The translations under genes and the position numbers were made by a program. This document shows, piece by piece, positions 1 to 8,276 of a DNA stretch of 64,000 nucleotides. The notes under the pieces are model-generated. The model was not told the DNA's origin. It was given only the letters and a program-made list of their open reading frames with translations, and made no database searches. This stretch comes from Mesorhabditis belari (taxonomy: Eukaryota > Nematoda > Chromadorea > Rhabditida > Rhabditidae). The stretch is taken from positions 992,501 through 1,056,500 of the forward strand of contig CAUEEP010000937.1 of the NCBI GenBank assembly GCA_958450365.1. Direction: 5' to 3'. Within the stretch, counting starts at the first letter, position 1, and the number at the start of each line of letters is the position of its first letter.

Positions 1-69
1 GATACATAAACGAGCATCGTAGCTTAAACAAGTGTCGAGAAAAACGTGTTCAAAGCTTGACACTTTGAG

Positions 70-97
70 CTAAGGCTTAGGCTTAGGCTTAGGCTTG
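70..97 (+). repeat. Interstitial TTAGGC (nematode telomere-type) tract
   Basis: About four head-to-tail TTAGGC hexamers are visible, and a shorter run recurs near 195-213. TTAGGC is the standard nematode telomere hexamer. The tract is too short and too internal to be a chromosome end, so it is an interstitial remnant or seed. It grades into related GCTTAGG/GCTAGG minisatellite sequence just downstream. Confidence 0.7.
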
Positions 98-218
98 GAC
101 TTAGTGCGAAGGCTAACGGCTAGCGCCTAGCACTAAGTCTATTTGGGTTTGGGCTATACCCCCAATTTCCGGATCTCAGCTAGTTCTCGGAGTTAGGCTT
201 AGGCTTAGGCTACGCAAG

Positions 219-362
219 ACTCCAAGCTAAGCCAGACTCCAAGCTAGGCTAGACTCCGAGCTAGGCTAGACTCCAAGCTAGGCCAGACTCCAAGCTACGC
301 TAGACTCCAAGCTAGGCTAGACTCCGAGCTAGGCTAGACTCCGAGCCATGCTCCGAGCTACG
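219..362. repeat. Minisatellite, about 17-bp unit
   Basis: Imperfect tandem copies of a unit close to CTCCAAGCTAGGCTAGA, roughly eight copies with single-base variants. It may have evolved from the adjacent TTAGGC-like sequence. No coding potential is seen. The sequence from 363 to 593 shows no recognisable gene. Confidence 0.8.
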
Positions 363-598
363 CGACACTCCGCAGCGTCATTTTTCGAGTGGAGTACTAT
401 TAGAGTATTTATTTTCTAGATTTCGTCAATTTTCTAGCAGTTTACTAATAAAAATCCATTTTTCTTCTTTAAAAAGAAACTTGTGAGTGAAGGGTTCTTT
501 TTGAGCGTCGCCTTGGCGCCAGTGTGCATTGGGGATGGGGAAGGCACTGAAATTGGGAAATAATCGAGATCGGCTCAAGCAATTTGCTCAATTCTTGA

Positions 599-668
599 AA
601 ACAAACCCTTTCTGGTGCACTTGATTCCTCATTTTGAGGGAATTGAGTGCGCTAGAAAGGATTGTTTA
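599..668. repeat. Short hairpin copy of the dispersed GTGC motif
   Basis: Two arms of about 30 bp (ccctttctggtgcacttga and its inverted counterpart ending gcgctagaaagg) face each other across a short loop. The same motif recurs singly or inverted at many right-flank positions (37.77, 38.33, 41.39, 48.77, 56.5, 56.7 and 58.0 kb). Confidence 0.55.
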
Positions 669-737
669 TAAATTTGCTGCTCTCTTGATTAGCCTCTAGT
701 CCTTGCTTAAAAAGCTTTTCTCTCGCCGGCTCGCAGT

Positions 738-820
738 GAGCTGGTGGCCTAGTGGATAAGGTGCTTGTTTTCAAAGCCAGCTATCCATCTCTTGCTCGGG
801 TTCGACTCCTCGCCGCGCAA
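738..820 (+). tRNA. tRNA-like locus (A and B boxes)
   Basis: A clear A box (TGGCCTAGTGG) and B box (GGTTCGACTCC) are spaced as in a tRNA with an extra-long variable region. A GCTT/AAGC anticodon-type stem encloses a 7-base loop. The acceptor ends do not pair well, so this looks like a tRNA pseudogene or tRNA-derived repeat rather than a working tRNA. Confidence 0.4.
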
Positions 821-1130
821 ATAATTTTTCTTTTACTTTTCCAGCTGATCGTTTCGTTCTTTTCTTCATCGGCACTCCAACGGGGCTCATCCCAGCAATG
901 CTTTGCCCATTCAGATAGGGATTATTCGGTGAGTATTGTGGCTGTAGATAGGTGCACGGTTGACACTGAAAAATGGAAATGAAATGAAATCGATTGGTCG
1001 GATCGATCGATTGGAAAAAGTTCGCTCACCAAAGTTCTCTTCTCTCGTCGTTTCACTCGATCCCTCGGCTGACCATTGACACAAATTGAGCATTGCTAAA
1101 GAATTGAGCATTGCAGAAGGAAGATCGGGA

Positions 1131-1312
1131 CAGCTAAACGCAGCTAGACGCAGCTAGACACGGCTAGGCACAGCTAGACGCAGCTAGACACAGCTAGAGG
1201 CAGCTAAACACAGCTAGACACAGCTAGACGCAGCTAGGCGCAGCTAGACACGGCTAGACGCAGCTAAACTCAGCTAAACTCAGCTAGACACAGCTAAACT
1301 CAGTCTTGTTCA
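1131..1312. repeat. Minisatellite, 10-bp unit CAGCTAGACG
   Basis: About 18 imperfect copies of a 10-bp unit (cagctagacg / cagctagaca / cagctaaact). The flanks on both sides (821-1130 and 1313-1700) show no supported gene. Confidence 0.85.
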
Positions 1313-1699
1313 GTTTGGACTAGTGTACGACGTCTACAGTACGTCTACGACACGTCTACAGTACTGTAGGTTGTACTGTAGCTCTATTGTAATGTAGTTC
1401 GATTATTGACTTCCTTAGCCTGTGTTTGTACTGTTTCGTAAGTACCGCAAGGTCTACTGTACTGCAGTAGACCTGTTTAACGAGTCCGGGCAAGACAGTC
1501 TGCCTTGCTCTTCGATCTCTGACAGTCTGCCTTGCTCTTCGATTTTTCTACTGCCTGAAGCTCCGTCGAGCATGAAACCCAGCTTCCCCGAAAGCCCTTA
1601 TTCTGAGCTTCATTTTGATACTAAACATGACTAGGTTCTGTTTTATCATTCTTTAGATTTCGATCAATCTTTCGCCGGACTCGATAAGCTTAACAAGCC

Positions 1700-2350
1700 C
1701 AGAGAAATTTGAATCTCAAAATGCTCTCTAACGAAATGAACAGCCAAGAAGAGCTACGTCGATTTTTTGGACACAAATTTGCTTCAATTTATGGCACAAA
1801 ACCCTCAACAAGTCTATCAATTTCAACAGAACAATGCGCCCCATTCATTCCAGCAACTCTTACAAAACAGTGACAGCGAATGGGCTCATGGATGGGCTCA
1901 TGGATGGCCTCATGGAATGGCCTCATGGAATGGTTGTAATGGAAAGGCTGTAATGGAATGGCTGTAATGGAATGGCTGTAATGGAATGGCTGTAATGGAA
2001 TGGCTATAATGGAATGGCTGTAATGGAATGGCTGTAATGGAATGGCTGTAATAGAATGGCCTCATGGAATGGTCTCATGGATGGCCTCCTGGAATGGCCA
2101 AGACCTCAAGCCGATCAAGAATTTGTGGGCTTTGTTAGTAGTTTACAAAAATCGTCGGCAATTTGCTTTTGATGAATTGATGGGCGCGATTGTCTGGAGT
2201 CTCTAGATCCAGCTGTCATTGAATTGAAGGGGGTGATTCGGGTTGTCTAGAATTCTCTAGATTCAGCTGAAATTGAAACGTTGATCTCTAGCAAAGATCT
2301 CAAAGAGAACTTTTCAATTCATCAAGCAATCAGAAAAAGCAATCAACTAT
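1700..2350 (+). pseudogene. Decayed Tc1-like transposase split by a minisatellite
   Basis: Two blocks typical of Tc1/mariner DDE transposases are readable in different frames. Near 1810-1880 is YQFQQNNAPHSFQ, matching the family FQQDNAP block. Near 2100-2220 is QDLKPIKNLW followed by a region ending DELMGAIVW, matching the SPDLNPIENLW block. Between them, about 1885-2090 is a tandem array of a roughly 14-bp unit (ggaatggctgtaat) sitting where the family has its Trp-Pro motif. A short ATG-led segment (1721 on) lies upstream in another frame, so at least one frameshift is present. No intact transposase can be read. Confidence 0.6.
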
Positions 2351-2597
2351 TAAATTTTATCTGCTAGTTATTGTTTTTTCAATCTATGGCCTTGATGGCT
2401 TGTTGTTTCGTCGTTCAGTTGTTTCGTCGATCAATTTCTGTTCTAAGCGCTCATCGAAATGATGTGCAAACGGATTGTAGATAGATGATTACTTTTTAGG
2501 TTGTAGATAGATATAGATAAATAGATTGTAGATAGATATAGATCAGATAGACTAGGTATAAAATTTACCCCATTAACTTGTCTCCTCTTTCGTATAG

Positions 2598-2774
2598 CAC
2601 GCGATCGTTCGTAGAGAGCACCGGCTCGTGGAGCTGATAAACCGTTTGAGTCAGCTGAAATTTGAAGATGAAGATGAGACAAAGAATGAGATCAAGGATG
2701 AGATCAAGGATGAGATCAGGGATGAGATCAAGGATGAAATCCGTAATGAAATCCGGGATGAAATCAATGATTAA
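2598..2774 (+). CDS. Possible 3'-terminal exon, acidic (K/R)DEI repeat tail
   Basis: After a good acceptor (cctctttcgtatag) a 58-residue reading frame begins HAIVRREHRLVELINRLSQL and ends in a run of DEI-containing tetrapeptide repeats before TAA. The first part looks like a coiled coil. The repeat tail comes from a 12-bp tandem repeat (gatgagatcaag) at about 2665-2765. No upstream exon could be joined with confidence. It may be the last exon of an unidentified gene or a chance frame over the repeat. Confidence 0.3.
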   Translation, partial: HAIVRREHRLVELINRLSQLKFEDEDETKNEIKDEIKDEIRDEIKDEIRNEIRDEIND

Positions 2775-3266
2775 ACACTGATTTCAACGATGATAAACTA
2801 GTTTCGCTCTTGTTTATCAAATCTAATGAAAGAAACAAACCACAAGCACCACAATGCACATCTCGTCGTGCTCTTTTCCCAAGCATCACTCGTTTACGGC
2901 ATGGACAAGTCGGACAGGCTCTAGATTCGAGAAAGTACCGTCAAATTATCCAATAACCAATTCAAATAGTCCACTTAAAGTAGATCTAGCTTTCAGTATT
3001 GTTCAGGAGACTGTTAGGAAAACAGTGTCTAGTCAGCTAGTGTCCTAGCTAGTCGACTCAAATTCTACCTTAAACACGGTGGAGCCGGCGTGCAACATTG
3101 CGGTGATGGTAGCTGAAGGCAACAAGGAAGCGGCGGAGGAAGGGGAAGGATTGGCGGGCAACAGGGAAGACCCTAGAGATTCAGAGATCAATTGTAGAGG
3201 TCTAAAAAAGGCTTATCTAAAGCTCGGGCATAGAATAATGCCTCTAAAACCTGGCCAACTCTTTTC

Positions 3267-6148
3267 TCAACCCACTTGAGCACAGCAAGCCGGATTTTGA
3301 TAATAGCAACACGGCTTTCCGCAGCCACAATCTGAAAAATCGTTTGAATATCGGAGAAATTCGTGCTAAATTATGCTAAACTGGTAAATGATTATTATTT
3401 TGCGAGAAATTACCTCCATTCGGACATCCACAAGGACTTGGCGACGAGGTTTCTGGTGCTTGATCACAGCATTGAACTGGGGGCTCTGAGAAGAATGAGA
3501 ATTGAAAAGGACTGATTGAAAAGGAATTGAAAAATGATTATACAAGAGAAGAGCCTTTAAAAATAAAACAGAGCCGACTCCGGACTCGAACCCGGGATGC
3601 TCTGCCTTGTATTCTAGCCGACTACCACTCGGCCAGCACTGCTTCCGAATCCCTTTGGAAAATCTGTCTCTAAACTCGAAGGATGATTTTCAAGAGCTTC
3701 ATTCCCTCCAAAACTTTGAGTGCTTTTGAACTCTCATCTATTCTTGACAGGTTTCGTAAGGCCGCCGGTAATGGCAGCGGTGGTGCAGTGGTAGTGTGTT
3801 CCGATACGAGTCCATTGCTCGCGGGTTCGATTCCTCTTGCCTCTCTTCCCGTTTTTTGAAAAACCTTTTAGATTGGCAACTTGGCTACTTCTTGCCTTGC
3901 CTTGTTGAAACTTAAGCGAAAAGCTAAAAATCTAGGTCTAGCTCATTTTCCATCTCCACATCACCCTAGACCTTTCCTTGTTAGTTGGACAAGGAGCTAG
4001 GAATACAACGCCAATGTTAGTTTGGCCAGGATTCGATCCCGGGACCTCTCGCCTACCTAGCGCTTACGGGGCGACCGCTCTACCAATGCTCTACCAATAG
4101 ATTCTAAACTACGCTCATGTAAACTACAAAAAAATTAGCATTTATCATGGAAAAGATACAGAAGTATTGGAATGTCTAATGTAAAGCTAAAAGTATTTAG
4201 CTGATAAGCTCTTACTGCCACTTTCTAAAATTTCGATTTTAGAAAAAACGGCTGAGCCAAATAAAAAGTGGTAAAACAAAAAATTCTTGTATTTTCGTGT
4301 AGTTTCTGGTGTTGAGGGGCGTTTACTCCAAGTCCACCAAAAGTGAGACGGAGATTTTATTTTCTACACATATATATATATATTGATTCCCCGTGTAATT
4401 ACTTATACTATAGTGAGGTCTACTGTAGCTCTAGCATACTGTATTGGGGCTTAATCACTGTGAAAATGCTGTGGCAATCTAGAAATCATTTTTTTTACAA
4501 TAATTTCGGGTAATTTCGGGAAATTTCAAGTCCAAGTTCAACGCCGAATTTCATCTTTTTCTCGGCCATTTTTTGTCCAATTGTTTCGAAATTTTGTCTA
4601 TAAGCTGCAAATGTGTCTTTCTATTTGTAGACAAAATTTCAGAGCAATCGGACAAGAAACGGTCGAGAAAACAAAGGCGGAATTAGGTTCGACTGGGAAA
4701 TTTCCAATTCCAGATTGGGAATGTCTAATTTTCAAAAAGAGAAACTAAAATATCAAAAAAAAGCCCAGTCAATTCAAAGATTAAAAGCCAAAAAACTACA
4801 GTAAACCTAGCTAAAAATTAGACAAATAGTTGATCCCTTGTCACTTGTCACTTGCCAGTGCTTCGTCTTTTACCTGGTGGTGGTGGTGGAGGCGGCGGTG
4901 GCGGTGGGGGTGCTGGAGGGACAGCCGCCGCACAACAAGCTTTTGGGGGAATCGGTTGCTCCTGTAGATGAGATGAAATGAAATTTAAACCATTCAACAT
5001 CAACATCAACATTTCCCAGTGAACTCACCGGTGCCGGTGCTCCGGGTTCATCGTATTCCTCGCCCAATCCATCTCCCTCATCAAATGGCGGTCGTCGACC
5101 CGAGCAACAAGGACCGGGACAACAATTTGGAGTACTGCAAATGGGATTGAAAAGCAAGGGAATTGAGAAGGAAATTCTGACAAGGGAATTCTGACAATGG
5201 AATGTCCGTTGGGACAAATGATATGCTCCATTCGATGCAGAATTTCACGCTGATTTCGAATCTGCTTTCTGTTTCTCCTTTGGAGCACTCTGTCAAAAGT
5301 TATAAGCGCTCAAAGTTTTGTTTGATATTTAAAAACGAGTTTATAAGCGGATTTTCATTCTTTTCAACGACGATATTGGCATCAAGGTCATTGATGTCAT
5401 TTTTTAATTTTAATAGTTAAAAGTCAACATTTATATGAAAAATACTCTAAAATAAGCTTTTATTTGAAAGGGACAACGATTAACTTTGCAAATTCAGAAA
5501 AGCTAGAGAAAAAAGGAGAAGGGGGACTTGAACCAGAGATGTTTAGCCTTGTATTCTAACGCAATGCCATTCGGCCACCACTGTCTCTTGAGCTCTTAAG
5601 GTCATTGCCCTCCTAAGGTTAGAAATAGAAATAACTCAAACTCAATCTCAAAAATTCACAAATTTAGAAAAGCAAATGAAAAAAGTAGGAGAGCGGACTC
5701 GAACCCGGAGGGTTTAGCATCGTCTCCCAACGCACTGCCACTCAGCCACCAGTGCCTCTCGAAACCCCCTGGGAAATCCGCTGATAAACTCGGTGATTTT
5801 GAAATCGCATACAAAACTTTGTAGGCTTATAATTTTTGACAGAGTGCTCCATAGGAAAAACGGAAAGCAGATTCGGAATCAGCGTTGAATTCTGCTCATT
5901 TCATTTGGCATTCCCTTGTTGATCGCATGCAATTGACATTCCCCTTTGGAGTACTTGTGAGTATTCTCAATGTCAAAAGATCTAATCTTCAAATAGCACA
6001 AAAATCTCGGAACTCACGATGGGCAACAAGGGCCAAACGCCGGTTGACAACAGGGTTTTGGTGGTGGTGGAGGAGGGCAACAGGCGAGGGGGAGGGGTTT
6101 AGAAGAGCAACACTCTAGATTTTGCTTTTGTGATTTCAGCGCATTCAT
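3267..6148 (-). CDS. Cys/Pro-rich protein with CC pairs, unrecognised
   Basis: Five minus-strand exons join in one frame: about 6114 (or 6148)-6018, 5134-5029, 4961-4874, 3485-3414 and 3331-3267. The phases match at all four junctions (2, 0, 1, 1), which is strong support. The product has repeated CysCys pairs between proline runs (LACCPPPPPPKPCCQPAFG), a linker rich in Asp/Glu/Gly, an 11-proline run, and a C-terminus with PCGCPNG, DCGCGKPCC and ACCAQVG. Such composition suggests an extracellular or cuticle-associated protein, but the family is not identified. The true 5' end is unclear: an in-frame ATG exists at 6148, but no signal peptide is seen, so an upstream exon may be missing, perhaps displaced by the foldback starting at 6151. 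Introns contain tRNA-like loci and a foldback. Confidence 0.6.
3565..3650 (-). tRNA. tRNA-like locus, ACA-type anticodon loop
   Basis: On the minus strand an A box (TGGCCGAGTGG) and B box (GGTTCGAGTCC) flank a segment with loop ATACAAG, which would give anticodon ACA (Cys codon UGU). T-stem and acceptor pairing are imperfect. The sequence following it (3650-3755) resembles the inner part of the foldback at 5207-5910, so this is probably a partial copy of the same tRNA-carrying repeat. Confidence 0.45.
3772..3848 (+). tRNA. tRNA-like locus with long variable arm
   Basis: The A box (TGGTGCAGTGG) and B box (GGTTCGATTCC) are intact. The variable region can fold as CGAG...CTCG, an extra arm of the class II kind. 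Anticodon stem pairing is poor and no confident anticodon can be named. Confidence 0.4.
4020..4102 (-). tRNA. tRNA-like locus with long variable arm
   Basis: On the minus strand TGGTAGAGCGG and GGATCGAATCC serve as A and B boxes, separated by a GC-rich middle with about 12 bases of extra variable region. An additional partial copy of the A-box half (ctaccaatg) lies immediately beside it. From 4103 to 4860 no gene is evident; it is intron of the Cys/Pro-rich gene with a short (ta)n tract near 4370. Confidence 0.4.
5520..5592 (-). tRNA. tRNA-like locus in foldback (copy 1)
   Basis: The minus strand reads TGGCCGAATGG (A box) and GGTTCAAGTCC (B box). The anticodon arm GTTAGA-ATACAAG-GCTAA would present anticodon ACA, the same loop as the locus at 3565-3650. 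Acceptor pairing is poor, so function is doubtful. Confidence 0.4.
5690..5765 (-). tRNA. tRNA-like locus in foldback (copy 2)
   Basis: The minus strand carries TGGCTGAGTGG and GGTTCGAGTCC with the same layout as the neighbouring copy about 165 bp away. Shared upstream sequence (ttcaGAAAAGC.. versus tttaGAAAAGC..) shows a tandem duplication. The anticodon loop is degenerate. Confidence 0.4.
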
Positions 6149-6150
6149 TA

Positions 6151-6708
6151 CTGCCAACTCAGTAAACAGTTATTGGAATGAAATGCGTGAGGGATGACTG
6201 TTAGCCTTAATCACTGCATTCCCTATTCAACTGCTTGGTTCAGTAAGATCCAAGCAGTTGAACAAGTAGTAAGCTCTTGATTTAGTTGATCTTTATGCCC
6301 GAGGTGCTAGTTGAAATAATGTAGTTGAAAAGCGCTTAGACAAGTATGCTATTTTATCTTTGCACTACTTTGCAAAGTTAACCTTAATCACTGCATTCCC
6401 TATTCAACTGCTTGGTTCAGTAAGATTCAAGCGGTCAAATCTAGTGACATCGATGTGCACTCTGATAGCAAATTTTGCAAATGCAAAGTAGTGCAAAGAT
6501 AAAATAGCATACTTGTCTAAGCGCTTTTCAACTACATTAAGCATTAAGCATTAAGCTCGGGCATAAAGATCAACTAAATCAAGAGCTTACTACTTGTTCA
6601 ACTGCTTGGATCTTACTGAACCAAGCAGTTGAATAGGGAATGCAGTGATTAAGGCTAACAGTCATCCCTGACGCATTTCATTCCAATAACTGTTTACTGA
6701 GTTGACAG
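6151..6708. mobile_element. Foldback (MITE-like) element
   Basis: Arms of about 220 bp (6151-6378 and 6476-6708) are near-perfect inverted copies, beginning ccaactcagtaaacag and ending with its complement. A short direct repeat of part of the arm occupies the centre. No ORF was recognised inside. Confidence 0.8.
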
Positions 6709-6769
6709 TACAATACTTTTCTGTTTCTTTTTTTGCACTTTATCCCAACCATCTAAACTCCGCCTCTTC

Positions 6770-7118
6770 TTTCCTTCGTTTGTCGTTGACAATTTAAGAT
6801 TTTTCGCCTTTTGCCAGCACAAACCCTTCGATTTTAACTATTTTGACTATCATTCGATTCAGAATAAAATTGCGCGTCGAATGCTACCAAAAACAACTCA
6901 AAATTTAATATCCACGCAAAGTTGTTGGTTAAAAACCTAAATCCCGCCCCGGTCAACCTTTTGCCTCATAACTTTGCATGGATATTAAATTTTGAGTTGT
7001 TTTTGGGATCATTCGACGCTCAATTTCATTCTGCACCAAATGATAGTCAAAATAGTTAAAATCGAAGGGTTTGTGCTGGCAAAAGGCGAAAAATCTTCAA
7101 TTGCCAACAGAACTGACA
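6770..7118. mobile_element. Foldback element
   Basis: Inverted arms of about 150 bp (6770-6935 and 6965-7118) share ttttgccagcacaaaccctt and caactcaaaatttaatat blocks. The spacer is only about 30 bp. It is non-coding. Confidence 0.75.
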
Positions 7119-7136
7119 GATTTTTTTTGTTACAAG

Positions 7137-7400
7137 CCAAACTCCACCCTTTTTTTTCCGTTTGCCGTTGATAATCTACGCATTTTGGTCGTATCTTGGC
7201 TGGATTTGTTTGAAAAATGTTGAATTTTCTTTCATTTGATCCGAAAATTTGATTTCATTCGACTTGAAATCAAATTTTCGAATCAAATAAAAGAAAATTC
7301 AACATTTTTCAAATAAAATCCAGTCAAGATACGAGCAAAATACGTAGATTATCAACGGCAAACGGAAAAAAAGGGTGGAGTTTGGCTTGTGACGCTAAGA
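7137..7400. mobile_element. Foldback element
   Basis: Inverted arms of about 120 bp share ccgtttgccgttgataatct, a cgtatcttg..tggattt block and gttgaattttct. They meet almost without a spacer near 7262. A partial direct repeat of the arm end follows at 7400-7465. Confidence 0.75.
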
Positions 7401-7567
7401 AGCTAAGATACGAGCAAAGCAAATACGTAGCTTACCAACGGCAAACGGCAAACGGAAAAAAAAAGAAGGGACAGCGTCAAACCCGACTAACTTTATCCTA
7501 ACTAACTAACTAAGGAACTAACTTTATCCACAGTGCTAGAGTTAAAACGATAATTAAGCTGTTGTAA

Positions 7568-7989
7568 TCAAGGCTTCCTCAAAAAAACAAACGAACCATT
7601 TGAGCAACAGGGTCGATTCGGAAACGTTTCACATCCCGAGCATCCACAAGAGCATCGTTTCCGGCGCACCGATCGAGAGATCACAGGTGAATGAACAAAA
7701 TCGCGAGAATGCGGTGAGAAATGATTTCGAAGGGAGGAATCCCAGAGAACTGAAAATTAAGAAAAAAAACATTGTTTTCAGCCACTTAAAGTTTACTTTC
7801 AGCTAGCTTAGGTAGTGTTTTTTTTTAAAAAATCAAAATTCTCTCACCTCTTCCACTCATTTCCTCAATTGGCGAGAAATCTTGATCGTCTTCATCCAAA
7901 GCGAAGAAATCTTTCATTTCAGCGAATACTTGTAGAAATAGTATGGAAGAGAAGAGAGAAAACCACGAGATTTCCCATAGAAGGCGCAT
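7568..7989 (-). CDS. Secreted six-cysteine peptide precursor
   Basis: Two exons (7989-7848 and 7749-7568) join in phase 1 to give 107 residues. The N-terminus is a classic signal peptide (MRLLWEISWFSLFSSILFLQ, cleavage likely after VFA). An acidic pro-region of about 50 residues follows (FFALDEDDQDF), then a furin-like basic site (SVRRKR), then a Cys-rich C-terminus with spacing C-x-C-x-C-x2-C-x7-CC and the tail SFVFLRKP. The layout is that of a neuropeptide or peptide hormone precursor with three possible disulfides. The six-cysteine CC-ending pattern recalls insect trissin, but the spacing differs, so homology is only a suggestion; a toxin-like or antimicrobial peptide is an alternative. 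It lies 287 bp downstream of the KEN-box gene on the same strand. Confidence 0.6.
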
Positions 7990-8276
7990 TTTTGGTAGAG
8001 ATGAAGAAATGAAGAAATTTCGGGTTTTGTGGATTCCTGCCGATTCGAGTACGATCGCTAAAAATAGATGTCTTTTAGACTTTAAAGAAAACTTTGACAA
8101 AAGGCTAGTTATCAAGGTTAGCTATTAGCTGATAACTATTTACAGCTATAGCTATTAGCTGACAACTATTTACAGCTATAGCTATAGATAGCTGTAAATA
8201 TCTATCAAGATCATTAGCTCTCATATCGGGATATCTGATTGTAATGGAGAAAAAGATCTGTTGGGGATAAATGGAT

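Larger units (their letters stand above)
5207..5910. mobile_element. Foldback element carrying two tRNA-like loci
   Basis: Inverted arms of about 85-100 bp (left 5220-5312, right 5818-5905) match through GCAGAATT..GCTGATT.CGAATCTGCTTTC and ..GGAGCACTCTGTCAAAA. The arms are clearly homologous to the arms of the palindrome at 59660-60172, so this is one repeat family. The interior holds two minus-strand tRNA-like sequences in tandem. The element lies in an intron of the Cys/Pro-rich gene. Confidence 0.65.

Noticed and set aside
1..213. Chromosome end (telomere)
   Set aside because: Only a few TTAGGC hexamers, interrupted and followed by ordinary sequence.
3079..3279. 66-residue plus-strand ORF
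   Set aside because: It overlaps the last exon of the Cys/Pro-rich gene and has no family resemblance or splice support.
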